A stretch of DNA of 64,000 nt from Gigaspora margarita (Eukaryota; Glomeromycota; Glomeromycetes; Diversisporales; Gigasporaceae): the NCBI GenBank assembly GCA_009809945.1, contig WTPW01000675.1, positions 177,533 through 241,532 on the forward strand. Reading direction: 5' to 3'. Made by a program: the position numbers and the translations under genes. Each line of letters starts with the position of its first letter. Position 1 is the first letter of the stretch. This document shows positions 9,953 to 21,749 of this stretch, piece by piece. Below the pieces are notes generated by a model that saw only the letters and a program-made list of their open reading frames with translations, was not told the origin of the DNA and did no database searches.

Positions 9953-11639
9953 ATGAATATCTTGAATCTTTTCCTCTTTGTGTACATGTATAAAGTCATT
10001 TCATCTATCCTTAAATTTTTGCTATGGTCTGCTTATTCAAAACCACGATTATTTTTTGGTGCATTAGGAATAACTGTTTTTATGGATCGCATTAATTGAA
10101 GTAGGCTTATACGTTTTTGGAATTATAAAATTATAGATTATGTAAATTTTTTTTAAACATACTTTTTAAAAACATGTAGCAAAGGTTAACGAAATCACCA
10201 TTAAATCAATTGGTTCATGTAACTCAAAAAGTAGTAGATGAGGTTAAAGAATTATCTATTCCAGGTATGTGAGATCAAGTATTTGTTACCTAATACTATT
10301 CATAGAAATACCTACTATGGTCGAAAATGGTTTGGCATGTCGATATCTTGGCGTAACAATTCGAAATATGGATCAAATTGATCAAAACCTTCGAAAAAAA
10401 ATTTCGGAATCATTAAATTCATTGGATATTCATATCAATGAAGCTACTAAAATATATTCAGACTTTCAACATAAGGCCATAGTTTTTTCACGAACAGTTC
10501 TTGGTAGAATAAATGTAATAGACAAAAGACGAGAAAAGTGAGGAAACCGATGAAAATATACAAAAACATCTCGATGCAATTAAAAAACGAATTCCCACTT
10601 TTAAAGCTGCATTAACTAATTCAATTAAAAAAACTTATGAAGTTACAGCTATAGCAAAAGATGCTCATTTGGTTTTGGAAGATGGAAGAGCAAGTGCGAT
10701 ACGACATGAAAATTCATTATATCAACGACTTTTGCACTTGATTAATAGTGAAGAAGAAAGAATTCTTATAAAAGATCAATTAGAAGAAATTGATGAAGTG
10801 ATCACATCCATTAAAGATTTACAAAAAGATTTGGAATTTTTTGATAAAATTATTAATGACTATCGTTTAAAAAGCCAGGAAGTTGAAGTACAACTTGAAG
10901 AGAATATAAATCATGAAAAAAATAGATAAAAATTATTTAAGAGATCTTAAATATAGCGTTGATGATTTGAATACTCCTCATACAAATCTTCCTGGTAAAA
11001 TTAATAAAGATTGTATTAATTTTAATCTAAAGTTTTTTACAGGTACAAAAAAGTTGACAATGATTCAGATTTGGTCAACGAAATGAGTAGTCCATTCTTT
11101 AGTATTTGTTTTCTCAGATGAGGCAAGTCAGGTAGTAGGTACTAGGGTTCCTCAAATTCAAATCAAATCAAATATTGGGTCAATTTGAATTTGATCAAAT
11201 CAAATTGACCCTGATTTTGAATTTGATTTGATTCAAATATTTGGATTTGAATTTGATTTGAATTTGAATTTTTAATAGTAATTTTCAAATCAAATCAAAT
11301 ATTTGTCAAATCAAATCAAATTTGGCCAGATTTGAATTTGATCAAATCAAATATAGTCAAATTTGAATTTGAATTTGATCAAATATTTGATTCAAATATT
11401 TGAAGATCAAATCAAATTGCGGAACCCTAGTAGGTACACCAAATAAAGGATGTCTTATAGATTTTCTATGGGTTGATGGAGAATATATTACAGAGTTATT
11501 ATACATAATGGGAAAGTACATTAACAGTATTGAAATTAAGACTAACAGCGGTCATAGTACAGGATGGCAAGGTTCTCAAATTGGTCAAAAGGAACGAATT
11601 GTTCCAGGATTTTTTAGTAATTGGTTTTCAAGTTGGTAG
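9953..11639 (+). pseudogene. Decayed gene: membrane segments plus coiled coil, possible lectin-like C-terminus, split by a MITE
   Basis: Begins MNILNLFLFVYMYK at 9953 with hydrophobic segments; a frameshift near 10080 leads into LWIALIEVGLYVFGIIKL. A following exon (LTKSPLNQLVHVTQKVVDEV, from about 10185) ends at a GTATGT donor at 10265. The next exon (10307 on) holds a long amphipathic, Glu/Lys-rich coiled coil to about 10928, with a frameshift near 10535. After the inserted MITE (11143-11429) the frame resumes VGTPNKGCLIDFLWVDGEYITELLYIMGKY... and stops at 11637. DGEYITELLYIMGKYINSIEI resembles a jacalin-type beta-prism strand pattern; this is tentative. Removing the MITE and one 8 bp TSD copy restores local continuity from SDEASQVV into GTPNKG. 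The gene is diverged, frameshifted and insertion-broken, so probably non-functional in this copy. Confidence 0.5.
11143..11429. mobile_element. hAT-like MITE made of AAATC repeats
   Basis: Ends TAGGGTTCC and GGAACCCTA are perfect TIRs, and both flanks carry the 8 bp TSD GTAGGTAC (11135-11142 and 11430-11437). The inside is almost entirely AAATC/AAATTC units and their complement GATTTG in alternating orientation. It interrupts the coiled-coil gene. TSD length and the TAGGG tip point to hAT. Confidence 0.9.
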
Positions 11640-11775
11640 GGATTATACAGGACTTTTTCAGAAGGAATATATAGTATTATGCCACTCTCGGTAAATATGG
11701 TTTCCTTTTTTTGGTGAATATAAAAAAATATCCTTATTTAATTAGTGAATGGTGAATAAGTCTTTTAGATATATA

Positions 11776-12193
11776 TGGTGTAAGATATCTATACTCAACA
11801 ATCATATGATGTGTTTCAATTTTTCAAATGGCTATAACTTCTCATCTGAGGGGTTTTAAAAAAATCTGACCAGTAACTTTATAAAGCTATATCAGCTCTA
11901 CATATATGTCAAATATCTTTTCAAAATCTCATCACTGTAAGAAGTTTTAGCATTTTTAAAATTGAAATTTTATATGTAAATTTATAAATTTACATATAAA
12001 ATTTCAATTTTCAAAATGCTAAAACTTCTTACAGTGATGAGATTTTGAAAAGATATTTGACATATATGTAGAGCTGATATAGCTTTATAAAGTTACTGGT
12101 CAGATTTTTTTAAAACCCCTCAGATGAGAAGTTATAGCCATTTGAAAAATTGAAACACGTCATGTGATTGTTGAGTATATATGTCTTGCACCA
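11776..12193. mobile_element. 418 bp near-perfect palindrome, mariner-like MITE
   Basis: Flanked by TA on both sides; the ends are TGGTGTAAGA and, inverted, TGGTGCAAGA. The two 205 bp arms are almost identical complements meeting at a GTAAATTTATAAATTTAC centre. Non-coding. A second family member spans 14939-16048. Confidence 0.85.
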
Positions 12194-12474
12194 TAGTAAA
12201 ATTTTTGTGAAAACATTAAACTATAAGAGTATAGTTAGGTTTACATAGCGATTACTAGTGATTGCACATACTGAGGACTTAACTACTTCATAAAGAAAGA
12301 GATTCATGTGTCATATTTTATTATCATTTTTTACATAAAATATTTTTTGTAAAAAGAATAAGATTAAATTAACTTATTAAAAGAGAGAAAAAAAATGATG
12401 GATTTAAATAGATAGTTTTAGCAAGCATATATACTGATTTAAGGAATTGCTAATAACTTTTGTTCTACTGGCCT
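12194..12474. other. Intergenic AT-rich spacer
   Basis: No gene or structured repeat is recognised between the two palindromes. Confidence 0.4.
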
Positions 12475-12780
12475 GTTTTGGATGATTTAACTACCAAAAT
12501 GTTTGTCTCGATGTGACGATTCTAATGAGACCAAAATTAACAAAATCTAATTACAGGATCACAAGATTATTAAAATTAGTATAATGGCTTATCTACAAAT
12601 CTCATGTGTTTTTACAGTACTACAATATAAAAAAACCCATGAGATTTGTAAATAAGCCATTATACTAATTTTTAATGATATTGTGATCCTGTGATTATAT
12701 TTTAATAATTTTGGGCTTGTTAGAATTATCTCATCGAGATGGACATTTTGGTGGTTAAATTATCCTATATGGACTAGTGG
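12475..12780. mobile_element. Palindromic MITE, about 306 bp
   Basis: The left arm starts CTACTGGCCTGTTTTGGATG and the right arm ends with the diverged complement of it. Inner arms (GGATCACAAGATTATTAAAA region, ATTAGTATAATGGCTTAT) pair closely around position 12625. A partial relative, CCACTGGGCCGATTTTGATA, occurs at 14338. TSD unclear. Confidence 0.7.
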
Positions 12781-12835
12781 TTCAAATGTTATTCACTGTT
12801 AAAGCTATTTCAATCTCAGATATTACCAAATTTAG

Positions 12836-12983
12836 GGGTCGGTTAAAGCGGGTTAACTCAATATATGATCTACATACTGCATAAATTGAATTCTTGATAT
12901 ATATATATATAAAAGCCCTTCTAACTGCATCAAAAAGGTAACCCTAACTCTAACTAAATTTTACTCTGCTTTAACCGATCCCC
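12836..12983. mobile_element. 148 bp MITE, 8 bp TSD AAATTTAG
   Basis: GGGTCGGTTAAAGC at the left end pairs with GCTTTAACCGATCCCC at the right. AAATTTAG flanks both sides (12828-12835 and 12984-12991). The internal motif TATATGATCTAC is shared with the CpG island at 5063-5305. hAT-like by TSD length. Confidence 0.72.
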
Positions 12984-12991
12984 AAATTTAG

Positions 12992-14432
12992 TAATTGATC
13001 AACAAAGTATTAAGGAATTTTCTAGAATAAATTCCTGTAAGTTAAAGACTTCCAAAAGTCATTAAATGTAAAAAAATTTTTTTTATAATGCACACACAAA
13101 AAAAAATAATGATATATATTATTTTTGATATGTAGTTTCAGAATCTGCCCTGATCCCTAGCAGTTAATAAGGCAGTTATTTTGTAATTAAACAAAGAATA
13201 AGTACATTTTTATTAGTTTAAAGTTTTATATGCTAAGATCTGTGAAGACTGTTAGCATAAAAAAATTTTTTTTCGTTAAATATAAAAAAAAATCAATACA
13301 GAAGTTATTTTAAACACATTGGTTCAAAATCTACAACGATTTGTAGGACAGTTACACTCTACTTTGTACTAGACAAATAATGTGTATTTCTGTAAAGCTA
13401 TTTTTGTGACAGGTAGACTATGTTATGCTGTTACCATTATCATTGCGCATTTCATAGCATAGTTCACTAAATATATTAATAATCTTAAGATTCCAAAGGA
13501 AAAAATCTTTGGGTAGTATTCAGAATGGTAATTCCAATAAGATGTGGGCACGTTCGACTCTCTATGGTAGTATTTTCAGAAAATAATTATCAACTACTAT
13601 GTTCAACTAGGTAAATAGTATCATGAGTATAAAGTTGTTGCAAGTATTTATAATCTTATTCAACATTACAAACACTTACATTTATATATTTATTCAATAG
13701 AAGGGATCAAAAAAACTAATCAAGTAAATCGCGCTTTATTGAAAAAAGTCTGGAGGCACAGACCATCTTTTTTTTTATTGAGTTAACTCTGGCTAGCTAA
13801 AAATACTTATTGATAGAGTAAAAAAAAAAGAGGCTTGTCAAGTATATTGCTTTATGTCATAGATCTTTAGCAAAATTATAGTTGTCAAAATTTATTACAT
13901 TGCTTTTTATATTAGAAACTCTAATCATTAATAAAAAAAACCCAAAGAAACCCAAGGCATATTATGCCAATATTTATATCTTCCAACTTTTATTTTAAAT
14001 GCAGCGATTTTATTTTATTCTACTTTTTATTTTTTATTGTTTTACTAAAAAAGTATTTTGTCCAAATACTTTATTATTACTGTATTATTTATAAAAGAAT
14101 CAGAAAATCAAAAGCTAAATAAAAATAAAGAATTGACTTTTGGCTCTTAATTAAAGTTGTTCTTTGGCTCAAAAAAATGCTAGTTTCCTAAGACAAGTTT
14201 TATTATTTCCTTAGTAAAATTTTTCACTACAATAAAAAAATGTTTCAAAACGCATGTAAAGAAAAATGAATAGTTTGTGTAATAGTGAATTTGCTGATCC
14301 TTATGTTCTCTTCTTTGATCCCAAGTATCTTGGGATCCACTGGGCCGATTTTGATAATTTAACTACCATTAGAATCAGAAAAATGAGCTCTACAACTTTT
14401 ATTAGAAGCCAAAGAAAGTTTACTTATTAGTT
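12992..14432. other. Gene-free AT-rich stretch
   Basis: Homopolymer-rich sequence with no coding region that I can support. It contains only the partial palindrome relative at 14338. Confidence 0.4.
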
Positions 14433-14457
14433 TTAGGGTTAGGGTTAGGTTAGGGTT
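14433..14457 (+). repeat. Short interstitial telomere-like (TTAGGG)n tract
   Basis: Four TTAGGG-type units, one lacking a G. The unit is the fungal/vertebrate telomere repeat. The tract is far too short for a telomere and lies within repeats. Confidence 0.7.
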
Positions 14458-14938
14458 AAAGATAAAGTTAGAATGTAATTTTATAATATATTATATTATT
14501 CTAAAAATAGAAAATCTTGTGTAACCATGGTGGAAATAGCAAAATACCATGGTGGAAATAGCAATTCCCTATAAATATTACTATGTACAATACTATATCA
14601 ATATTATTAATATTGTATATTATTTTACAAAAATAAAAACAAAAAAAAAACTTTTCAAAGCATTTTATTTTCTTCTAAAATATTCGTTATCATTAAATTG
14701 TTGATGATTCAATAATGTCACTAAAGAGAATATCCAAAGAACAAAAATTTGTGAAAGTAATGTGTATATAGGATCCAAAATCGAGATATTATTAATAGAA
14801 AAGCAGCAGTTGGTTTCTGGTTGGAAATGCTTTATTTGTAAACAAACACTGTAAGGATAACTCATCACATAATGTAAATCATGAATGTCATCATTATTTT
14901 CTTGCACTAAACAAATCAGTTTATGCTAAAATAGGATA

Positions 14939-16048
14939 TGGTGCAAGACATCTATACTCAACAATCATGTGACGTGTTTTAATTTTTCAAATGACTATAA
15001 CTTTTTATCTAAGAAGTTTTAAAAAAATCTGACTGGTAACTTTATAGAGCTATATTAGCTCTACTTATGTGCCAAATATCTTTTCAAAATCTCATTACTG
15101 TAAGAAGTTTTAGCATTTTGAAAATTGAAATTTTATATGTAAATTTNTGAAAATCCACTACCGAAGACACCAAAAGTTACAGAAACGCACTAAGGACAGC
15201 TAACGCCAAACGATGTCATCTAAAAGAGAGTGCGTTAATAACATGAATATTAAACAAACAAAAAACGTAACTTAAAGTCAGTGAAACCCAAAAAAATGAT
15301 ACTCACTTATGAAAGAGAAACATCTGGGTGAAAAGGAGATGCCCTTGGAAAAAATGCAACCCCTGGCAAAAGTGAAAAAAATGGACAATAAACAAGCGAT
15401 TTTATTTATCTCATGTTACACGCATGATCTTGAGCTCTTATTGGCAACATACTTTACACGGTAAGTTATCTGTAACTTGCCTAAGTTACAATATAGGTAT
15501 AAAGTTGGCCAAATCATATGACAATTTCTACCAGCATTAACATGGCCAAATCATATGATAATTCTACCGGCATTAACATCAACTTGACCCAGTCTAGGGT
15601 TGTTAAATTTTTATGTAAGTTACATGTAATTTGCTGGCGTAAATTACATTGTAATTAACGTCGTAAGGTATGTAAATTATAAGTATAACTGTATAAACTC
15701 AAAATAACAATTTATAAAATTATACGATTTGGTTTTACTTGGTCATTTGTTTAGCCATTGAGTGTTCCGCACGGATCGAATCGGACGGATATTTAGATCC
15801 GATCCGATCCGAAAACCGGATCGGATCCATGTAAATTTACAAATTTACATATAAAATTTCAATTTTCAAAATGCTAAAACTTCTTACAGTGATGAGATTT
15901 TGAAAAGATATTTGGCACATAAGTAGAGCTAATATAGCTCTATAAAGTTACCAGTCAGATTTTTTTAAAACTTCTTAGATAAAAAGTTATAACCATTTGA
16001 AAAATTGAAACACATCACGTAATTGTCAAGTATAGATGTATTGCACCA
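14939..16048. mobile_element. Second palindromic mariner-like MITE, split at its centre by an insertion
   Basis: TGGTGCAAGACATCTATACT at 14939 and the matching right end TTGCACCA at 16048 (TA flanks) define the same family as 11776-12193. The arms are 14939-15147 and 15839-16048. Between them lie about 690 bp of unrelated DNA (15148-15838). ATGTAAATTT occurs on both sides of the insert, consistent with an 8-10 bp TSD. The left junction carries an ambiguous base at 15147, so misjoining cannot be excluded. Confidence 0.75.
15148..15838. mobile_element. Insertion inside the palindrome, with GTAAGTTAC and GGATCGGATCC repeats
   Basis: A distinct, less AT-rich segment. It holds two copies of a TGGCCAAATCATATGA-type unit (15506 and 15542), strand-switching AAGTTAC/GTAACTT motifs (15460-15680) and a dense GGATC/GATCC tract at 15771-15837. 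The last 30 bp would be the right terminus; no matching left terminus is seen. Probably a decayed hAT- or Mutator-type element. Confidence 0.5.
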
Positions 16049-16094
16049 TACTTATAAAAAGATATATATAGAAACTCGAAAGTTAGCAATGGGT

Positions 16095-16868
16095 ATTGTA
16101 ACAAATTAAAAATTTATTTTTGAAATTGTAAATAATTCCTATATTTGTATTAGTTCTAAATGTAAATAATTCATACTTAAATGGTGATAATAGGTGGCTT
16201 AGTAGCTTAAGCTCATTTCAGGCACATTAAAGCATGAAGTGACTATGTAAACGTAGTCATTTAAACCTGTTGGGCAATGAAGGTTCAGAAAAGCCCACTG
16301 TGTAAACATAGTATTGATTGTGTAAATATAGTAATGACTAAGTAAACATAGTTGTTCATATATACATGTAGTTAGAATTCAAAATATATATAATGGCCTC
16401 AAGTTTAAGGCCAAAAGAGGACATTTAAGTTTCTATCATTGTTAAATCAAGAATTTCCTTCCTTTAGTATTAAATAAATCATTTGACTTTTACCCTTGAA
16501 TATACTTATTCTTGAATTTGACTTTAACTTTAATAAAACCCTTCTTAAATTAAAACCCATCTCGATATTATCTGACTGAAATTACTTGATACCTATTTCA
16601 ACTTTACTATTCATTCGCATTAATATCTTTTTATTATTATATTGATATCAGATTATTGATATCCAGATATTAGCTCACTGGCATTAGTGACTTTATTTTA
16701 TTGTAGTAATTTAGTGTTAGATCATCCCTTCTGGTCGCATATTAGACTTTAATCAAACCCTTAGCACTTATTTATATCTCTTTTCCTGTACACATTTGGA
16801 GTATAAATTGGTACTATTGTTTAAAATATTTTAACTGCTTTCCCAATCAACTGTTACAGTATACATGG
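16095..16868 (+). repeat. Dispersed repeat, copy 1, with A-box-like head
   Basis: Matches 24590-25635 over its whole length at moderate identity (GGTGGCTTAGTAGCTTAAGC at 16192; AATCAACTGTTACAGTA at the end). GTGGCTTAGTAGCTTAAG resembles a tRNA-type A box. AAGTTTAAGGCC (16401) and, in the other copy, AAGTTCAAGACC resemble a B box, but the spacing of about 200 bp is too long for a tRNA promoter. Likely a retroposed or SINE-like family. Confidence 0.5.
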
Positions 16869-17440
16869 ATATTTAAATTACTCCTCTTAATAAAAATTTA
16901 TTTCAATATTTAGTCTGTTGAAATCAATTTTTCTTTAGTGGTAAAATTAATTTTCTTAATTGTCAAAATTTTTAATGAAATTATTTGAATTCTTTATGTA
17001 GATACTTTACTTTGTAGAATTTATAAAACAAACTAGAAATGTCAAAATGTTACTTTTTAAAAAATAATTTATATACCCATATATATCAAAATAAGATTGG
17101 ATTAGTGCATTGCTTGTTTCAAAATAAATACATAACCATTTTCAATATAAATTAGATTTCTACATTTTAACCTTATACAAATATATCTATTTAATATTTT
17201 AAATTTTAATTTTGTTCTCTATTTAGATATTCTACTCCTAGATTTGCACAAAATTATCAATATGATATATAATTTTGCTATTATTTAATTTATAGCATAA
17301 AAAACTATTATATTATAAAGATTGTTCAAACACTTGATTGAAAGGTCTTTATTATGATCTTTCATAGCAAATGAGTATCACTACAATGATTAACAATTTA
17401 TAGCATGTAATATTTGAGCAAATCTCTATGAGCATCCAAA
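16869..17440. other. Gene-free AT-rich stretch
   Basis: No coding or structured sequence is recognised. Confidence 0.4.
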
Positions 17441-17592
17441 TTTCGATAATTATTTTTCGGTAATAACAGTATATTTTTTTGATAAAATAATTTTTGGGCA
17501 GCAGTAAATTATTGCGGTATGTTTTGTACCAGCCAAAAATTATATTATCGAAAAAACTAAACTGTATTACTAAAAAATAATTTTTGAAATTT
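17441..17592. repeat. Imperfect palindrome, about 150 bp
   Basis: CCAAATTTCGATAATTATTT at 17446 pairs with the AAATAATTTTTGAAATTTGC region near 17570, and AAAATAATTTTTGG pairs with CCAAAAATTATATT in the middle. MITE-like; the ends are diverged. Confidence 0.5.
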
Positions 17593-19200
17593 GCATAAAC
17601 TTAACCCTCTTAACATCGTGAAATTTGAATTGTCAAATTTGCTTCTGTTGTTTGATTATCTAATATTTACAACCTATTTTGGGTGAAAAAATAATCAAAT
17701 GTTTCATGAATTGAAAACATTTTGTATAATGGTCTCAAGTTCAAGAGCAAATGCAAAAATAAATGCAAGTGCAAAAATAAGAACAAGACAATTGTTCTAC
17801 AATTGATAAAAAAACATAAGATCAATAAAAAATAGCAAAAATATTAGAAAAAAAATTACATTCCATTAAAGATTTAGATGATTGATTTCTAGATTTTTCC
17901 ATTTTTCGCAAATTTTTGGTCAGAATTTTGCTGCCCAGATGATCTAATCATCACTAATTTTTTTAGCGATTCTTGTAGTTTGTAGTTTATATTGAATCTA
18001 CCAAACAATAAAACTATAGTTATATTCCAAATGTGATCAGTGTACTAAAACTAATATAGCAATATAGTACGTAATCAAGTTATTATGCTTTAATGCTTTT
18101 TGATTAGTTATACAACCTGTGATCAATATGTTAAGACTAATATAGCGATAAGCAAGTTATAATTAAGAATATTGTCACAATTCAAATTTATTAACAATTG
18201 TTTAATTACAACAGTTTTGTGTGTCGATTTGTAACAAAATTTTTTATGATAAATCATGAATCAACCAAATATTGAGAGGTTATAGCAGATCAGCTTTGAA
18301 TGAATTAAATACATATATTTTACACTCTTTCTGATTATAGCTGATCAGATGAGCAAATCACTATACTAATTAGCTATTAATTCTAACTCTAAGGCTTAAC
18401 ACTAATATTTATAACACTAGATCTATATGGTACAGATTTTAAAAATTTGATGTGTACTATACTGAACTAATATGCTTACCCATACCAGGACTCCTGAATA
18501 CTGATATGTTATATATATAAACCTTCATCTTCAAATCTTATATAGGTGTACAAAAAAATTTTATTATAGAAGTGTACATTGGCTTAAAGCTATATATTTA
18601 ATGTACGCAGAAGTTTAATATAAGTTTTTTATACTTTAATAAAGTGTACAATAAAGCAAAATTTAATGTATGATAAAGATTTAAATATTTAAGTTTGCTT
18701 TTTGGAATTTTTTTGATATTTTCTCAAAGTTTTATCTTGACCTTGCTTGTAATTTACATTTATTTATTTTTTATTCAAAACTTTTCAGAATATATATTTT
18801 TTTATAGAATTTTCTAATTTCTTTCCATTGTCTAACTGCCCAGAATTATCCATGCTAATTTATATATTAACTTCTAAATAAAATATATCATCTTTGTTAT
18901 AGTTAGGATTAAAGTTAGTAAATAATATTATATAGTACTAAAATTTTGCAAAGAAATTTTTTTATTAGTATACAAAAGATGATTTCTTAGACAAAGTTTT
19001 GTAATAAGTATAACTTTTCAAAAAAAGCAATTGTTGTTTTAATTATCACATTATACCTGATCTTGCATTCTGATTGCCAATAACAAAAATTGGTGGAGAA
19101 ATTAGTATAACTCTTATATACTGTACGATATACAATTCAACATAATTAGTAAGTGTACACCAATCTTTTTTATTAATATTAATTAAGTGTACATCAAAGA
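17593..19200. other. Gene-free AT-rich stretch
   Basis: No open frame with coding character. A cluster of GTGTAC-containing short repeats lies at 18545-18660. Confidence 0.4.
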
Positions 19201-19204
19201 TCAA

Positions 19205-19910
19205 GCAAATTTACTATCAAAAAGCTCATTTTTGTACATAAATGGACAAAGGTTTTAAAAAATTTAGTTTTAGTATACGACAAAGGTTTTTTGCATATAT
19301 TCAGGGGCCCTCCCACACCATATTGATTTGTGAAAATACTAATCAATACCATACCAGTACCTATATATGGGTGCTTAAATTCAGGATGATTTACAGCATT
19401 GTAGCATGCCGAAATTATTTGTATTTTTATCATACCTTTTTAAAGTGCCAAAATAATTCAATAGCCAAAATTATTTTTGGTAGCTATGTAGTTTATTAAA
19501 GTTTGGCTTCAAGTTAGACTTGGGACTTTGACCCACATCTGCTTGTATAGCATTAAAAACTGTGAATGCATGAGTATTATTTTTTGTGCCAAATCTAAAT
19601 CTTTAAATGCACATACAGGTATATATGAGTACCTAAATTTGGGATGATTTATGCTATTATAGCATGCTGATATTTTTTGTATTTTCGTTATATCTTTTCA
19701 AAGTGCTTAAATACTGGAAATAATTTTGGCAGCCAAAATTATTTTTGGTAGTCTAAAATAATTCAATAGCCTAAATTATCACTGGTAGCCATGTGGCTTA
19801 TTAAAGTTTGGTTCCAAGTTAGACTTGGGACTTCGACCCAGATCTGCTTTTACAGCATTAAAAACTGAGTATCATTTTTTATGCTAAATCTATATATTTA
19901 GCTACACATA
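19205..19910 (+). repeat. Tandem duplication, period about 305 bp
   Basis: CAAGTTAGACTTGGGACTT occurs at 19510 and 19815, with the surrounding 300 bp repeated (GGATGATTTACAGCATTGTAG against GGATGATTTATGCTATTATAG upstream; CATACAGG downstream). Two diverged head-to-tail copies. The 79- and 85-residue open frames on either strand are incidental. Confidence 0.7.
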
Positions 19911-20864
19911 CAGGTGTGAATCACAGTCCCATGTCTGACTTGGAACTAAGTTCTAACTTTTAGAGTTTAGTCAGAACTGGACTGGATTTTTCACATCTCC
20001 TAATTTAGAATAAACTGTAAATGCATGTGAATGTAAGGGACCCTATTTAAAATAAAGTTTATTAAATAAAAATCATTATTCTAAATTGAGTTTTATATAA
20101 ATCAATTACGAACTAATAATAAATTCAAGTTATAACTAAACTAGATATTGGACAAGAAAATTCATATCACAAAGCATTGATCCAATTTTTTGAATTTTGT
20201 AGAATTCCTTTTTGAATTGTTAAATATCCATTTTTTTTAGATTTTTGTAGAAATTTATGTGCATCATACAAACCTTCTGATCAAAAATCTTTAAGTGATG
20301 ATTGGCTTAGTTTTGAAACAGCATGAATCACAGTAGCTATAGAAAAAGAACATCAAGATGAAAAAATCTCATACTAAGTATTTAATATAATAAATAAATA
20401 ATGGAAATTATAAAATGGTGCATCCTGATCATGGGGCATAAATAGTGATCATCAATTGCATCTAATCATCCGATTGATTTTTTGTTTCATTCATTGCTAA
20501 TTTTTTTTTGCTTCAATTGTTACTAATATTTTTTTTAGTCTATTTATTCATCATTACTGAGGTTATTATCTTGTGATTTTGGTGGCATTATTGTTTTTAC
20601 TGATTGCTGTTACCTTGGTCAATTACTTATTTGTTATTACTAAAGCCATTGTTTTGTGATTTGGTATTGTTATTTGTTTTGTCATTTGCTAGTACTTAGT
20701 AAATTGGTATCACCTTTGTTGTTGATTTGACTTTGATGCTTTTGGCAGAAATTTGTAAATAGTTATCAAGGAAGTATAATTTTGCTTCTCATATATTGGC
20801 ATACTGCTCTTAGTTGAAGTTGTCCTCAGTATGATCTTGGTTAAATTGCTATTGTTTCATTAGG
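19911..20864. other. Gene-free stretch, strand-biased T/G-rich from 20480
   Basis: From 20480 the plus strand is strikingly T- and G-rich (TTATTGTTATT, TTTGTTATTAC repeats) and lacks coding potential. Similar composition recurs at 61340-62100. Confidence 0.4.
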
Positions 20865-20872
20865 GTTTGTAT

Positions 20873-21185
20873 CAAAACCGACAAACAGAATCCTAACAGG
20901 TCATAATCCCGACAAAAAAATCCTGACAATCAAAAATCCTGACAAATCCTGACAATTAAAAAAAGTGTCCGTTGAGCAATTTTACTATATAATCGCCTAA
21001 ACCCAAACCCTAACCTAGGCGCACACCCAAACCATAACCTATGCACTTGCCTAACTCTACCCAAACTTAAATAAACTTTATAATTTTTTGTTGTCAGGAT
21101 TTGTCAGGATTTTTACTGTCGGGATTTTTTTGTCAGGATTATGACCTGTCGGGATTCTGTTTGTCAGGATTTTGACCAGCACCCA
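20873..21185. mobile_element. hAT-like MITE made of AATCCTGACAA repeats
   Basis: TTTCATTA (20865-20872) and TATCATTA (21186-21193) fit an 8 bp TSD with one mismatch. Inside, AATCC(T/C)GACAA units on the left become TTGTC(A/G)GGATT on the right. Outer ends GGGTTTGTATCAAAACC and, complemented, TGGGTGCTGGTCAAAATCC form diverged TIRs. The 60-residue minus frame here is repeat-derived. Confidence 0.75.
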
Positions 21186-21319
21186 TATCATTATGCGACA
21201 ATGTAGACATGTTAGGCTAGGGTATTTGTTTAATTTGTTGGTTGGTAGTTGCCTGAACATATAGCTCTATTATTTATTGTCTCGGTTTACTAGCTTGTGA
21301 ACAATTGCTAATGCTTATT

Positions 21320-21600
21320 CTTTCTAGATTTGTAAAGAGCATTTTGGTGCTTCCTTTTTCCTTTTGAATGCCAGAAAGTACAATTTTTATTTATTTATTA
21401 TTCTTGCTATTCTGGGTTATATATGTGTTATTAATTTTTTTTCTTTATTTTCTAGATTTTTTATAAGCATTTTAGACTTTTTTAGGGATTTCAGGAAGTA
21501 AAAGTTTCTTTTTTGACTGTTTTTTGCATATTGACTATGTGTTATTAACAATTTTTTCTTGTAGGTGCTTTTAAAAGCATTTTTGGGCTTTTTTGGATAT
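21320..21600 (+). repeat. Degenerate tandem repeat, three units of about 110-150 bp
   Basis: The pattern TTCTAGATTTGTAAAGAGCA..TTTTGG..TTTCAGGAAGTA recurs at about 21324, 21460 and 21558 with heavy divergence. Non-coding. Confidence 0.45.
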
Positions 21601-21749
21601 TGTTTTCAATATTAATATTGCTATTTGTTGATTTATTACTTCTAGTATCTTTATTGTTATTGTTTTATTGTGGATGCACTATACATATATCATTAGTGAT
21701 ATTGGATTTTGTAAATTTATTGGTGTTGTTGTGTAATAGTTAGTTAGTA

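Noticed and set aside
14665..14907. 80-residue minus-strand frame
   Set aside because: Some coding-like composition but no family match, no neighbours and no splice context; too weak to call.
19194..19499. Frames of 79 and 85 residues on opposite strands
   Set aside because: Within a tandemly duplicated non-coding unit; the second unit does not keep the frames.
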